Source: CAZALT01 sp964485515
GTDB lineage: Bacteria; Actinomycetota; Acidimicrobiia; Acidimicrobiales; Acidimicrobilacustridaceae
Reading direction: 5' to 3'
Assembly (NCBI GenBank): GCA_964485515.1
Contig: CAZALT010000199.1
Coordinates: 1 to 6,060 of the forward strand
Length of the DNA: 6,060 nt
A program made the translations under genes and the position numbers. Below the pieces are notes generated by a model that was not told the origin of the DNA, ran no database searches, and saw only the letters and a program-made list of their open reading frames with translations. Of this stretch, positions 5,581 through 6,060 are shown piece by piece. Numbering within the stretch: the stretch's first letter is position 1; each line of letters opens with the position of its first letter.

Positions 5581-6060
5581 GCGCCGCGACCTCCCCCCGA
5601 CTGGCTCCGCTCGCCGCCGACAAGTGGGGCCAGGAAGGCCGCGACCTGCTGCGCGGCCGAGTGGCTGCGGCCGACCAGTACCTGTCCGGCGGCATCGACG
5701 CGCCCGAGATGCCTGGGATCCTCGGGTTGTTGGGCCACCACCCTCGCCTCGCAGGCAATTGGCTGGCCTTCAGCGGCGATCTGCTCGACGACCCCGTGCT
5801 CGATCCCCGAGATCGAGAGCTGTTGATCTTGCGGGTCGCGTGGCGCACGCAGAGTCGCTACGAATGGGCCCAGCATGCCCGCATGGCGGCCGCGGCGGGG
5901 CTGGATGCCGAACGGATCGCCGCTGCGGCGGGTGACATCGACGCACCGGTCTGGACCGATCGAGATCGTGACCTCCTGCGGTCGGTCGACGAGATGATCG
6001 AGGGGTTCCAGGTCGGAGAAGGCACCTGGACCCGGCTGGCCGAGCACTTCGACGAGAGCC
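5577..6060 (+). CDS. carboxymuconolactone-decarboxylase-like (AhpD-fold) protein, 3' end outside window
   Basis: Partial: 161 codons are visible, and the frame is still open at the window end. It begins with the GTG of a GTGA overlap with the SDR stop codon, so the two are probably translationally coupled. The N-terminus 'RLAPLAADKWG' (8-18), 'LGHHPRLAGNWLAFSGDLL' (52-70), the helix 'DPRDRELLILRVAWRTQSRYEWAQH' (76-100) and 'AAAAGLDAERIAA' (104-116) match the CMD-like family common in actinobacterial catabolic clusters. Full-length relatives are near 180-200 aa, so little is missing. The redox CxxC of true AhpD proteins is absent: those positions are S93 and E96, while the following His (H100) is kept. 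Peroxiredoxin-reductase activity is therefore unlikely, and a lyase or hydrolase-like role, or an unknown one, is more plausible. With the SDR, it suggests a small catabolic or detoxification unit. No membrane or export signal is seen. Confidence 0.85.
   Translation, partial: MSAATSPRLAPLAADKWGQEGRDLLRGRVAAADQYLSGGIDAPEMPGILGLLGHHPRLAGNWLAFSGDLLDDPVLDPRDRELLILRVAWRTQSRYEWAQHARMAAAAGLDAERIAAAAGDIDAPVWTDRDRDLLRSVDEMIEGFQVGEGTWTRLAEHFDES

Noticed and set aside
5544..6047. 167-codon minus-strand frame opposite the CMD-like gene
   Set aside because: The plus strand encodes a recognisable CMD-like protein coupled to the SDR. The minus-strand product has no recognisable domain.

Overview
This window reads as chromosomal DNA from a high-GC actinobacterium. 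The coding frames strongly prefer G or C at third positions, the antisense frames stay open for hundreds of codons as a result, and the protein families (a divergent amidohydrolase-fold protein, a two-FtsX-domain permease, a TetR/SDR/carboxymuconolactone-decarboxylase-like cluster) are typical of Actinomycetota. The lineage cannot be fixed more closely from sequence reading alone. Nothing indicates phage, plasmid, IS element, CRISPR array, tRNA or rRNA.

Layout: (i) 131-1003 (+) encodes a 290-aa amidohydrolase-2-like protein in which most of the expected metal ligands are replaced. (ii) 1049-3598 (-) encodes an 849-aa MacB/FtsX-type ABC transporter permease, convergent with the first gene. Their 45-bp gap contains most of a 15-bp tandem duplication whose second copy runs over the permease stop codon. 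No ATP-binding subunit lies beside the permease within the window. (iii) 3599-4065 is a 467-bp stretch with no convincing gene. It holds the permease leader and a short repeat with an 11-bp period near the tetR 3' end. (iv) 4066-4665 (-) encodes a TetR-family repressor. (v) 4666-4815 is a 150-bp divergent control region with a plausible promoter and two adjacent operator-like sites, one of them a near-perfect 22-bp palindrome. (vi) 4816-5580 (+) encodes a 254-aa short-chain dehydrogenase with complete catalytic residues. (vii) 5577 to the window end (+) is the start of a carboxymuconolactone-decarboxylase-like protein, translationally coupled to the SDR by a GTGA overlap.

How the parts fit: the TetR gene, the divergent operator region and the SDR/CMD-like pair look like a self-contained, ligand-induced catabolic or detoxification operon with a local repressor. 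Substrate and inducer cannot be read from the sequence. The permease and amidohydrolase-like gene appear to be independent units. I see no clearly new multi-gene system. The two items most worth follow-up are the amidohydrolase-fold protein with a dismantled metal site and the paired TetR operators.
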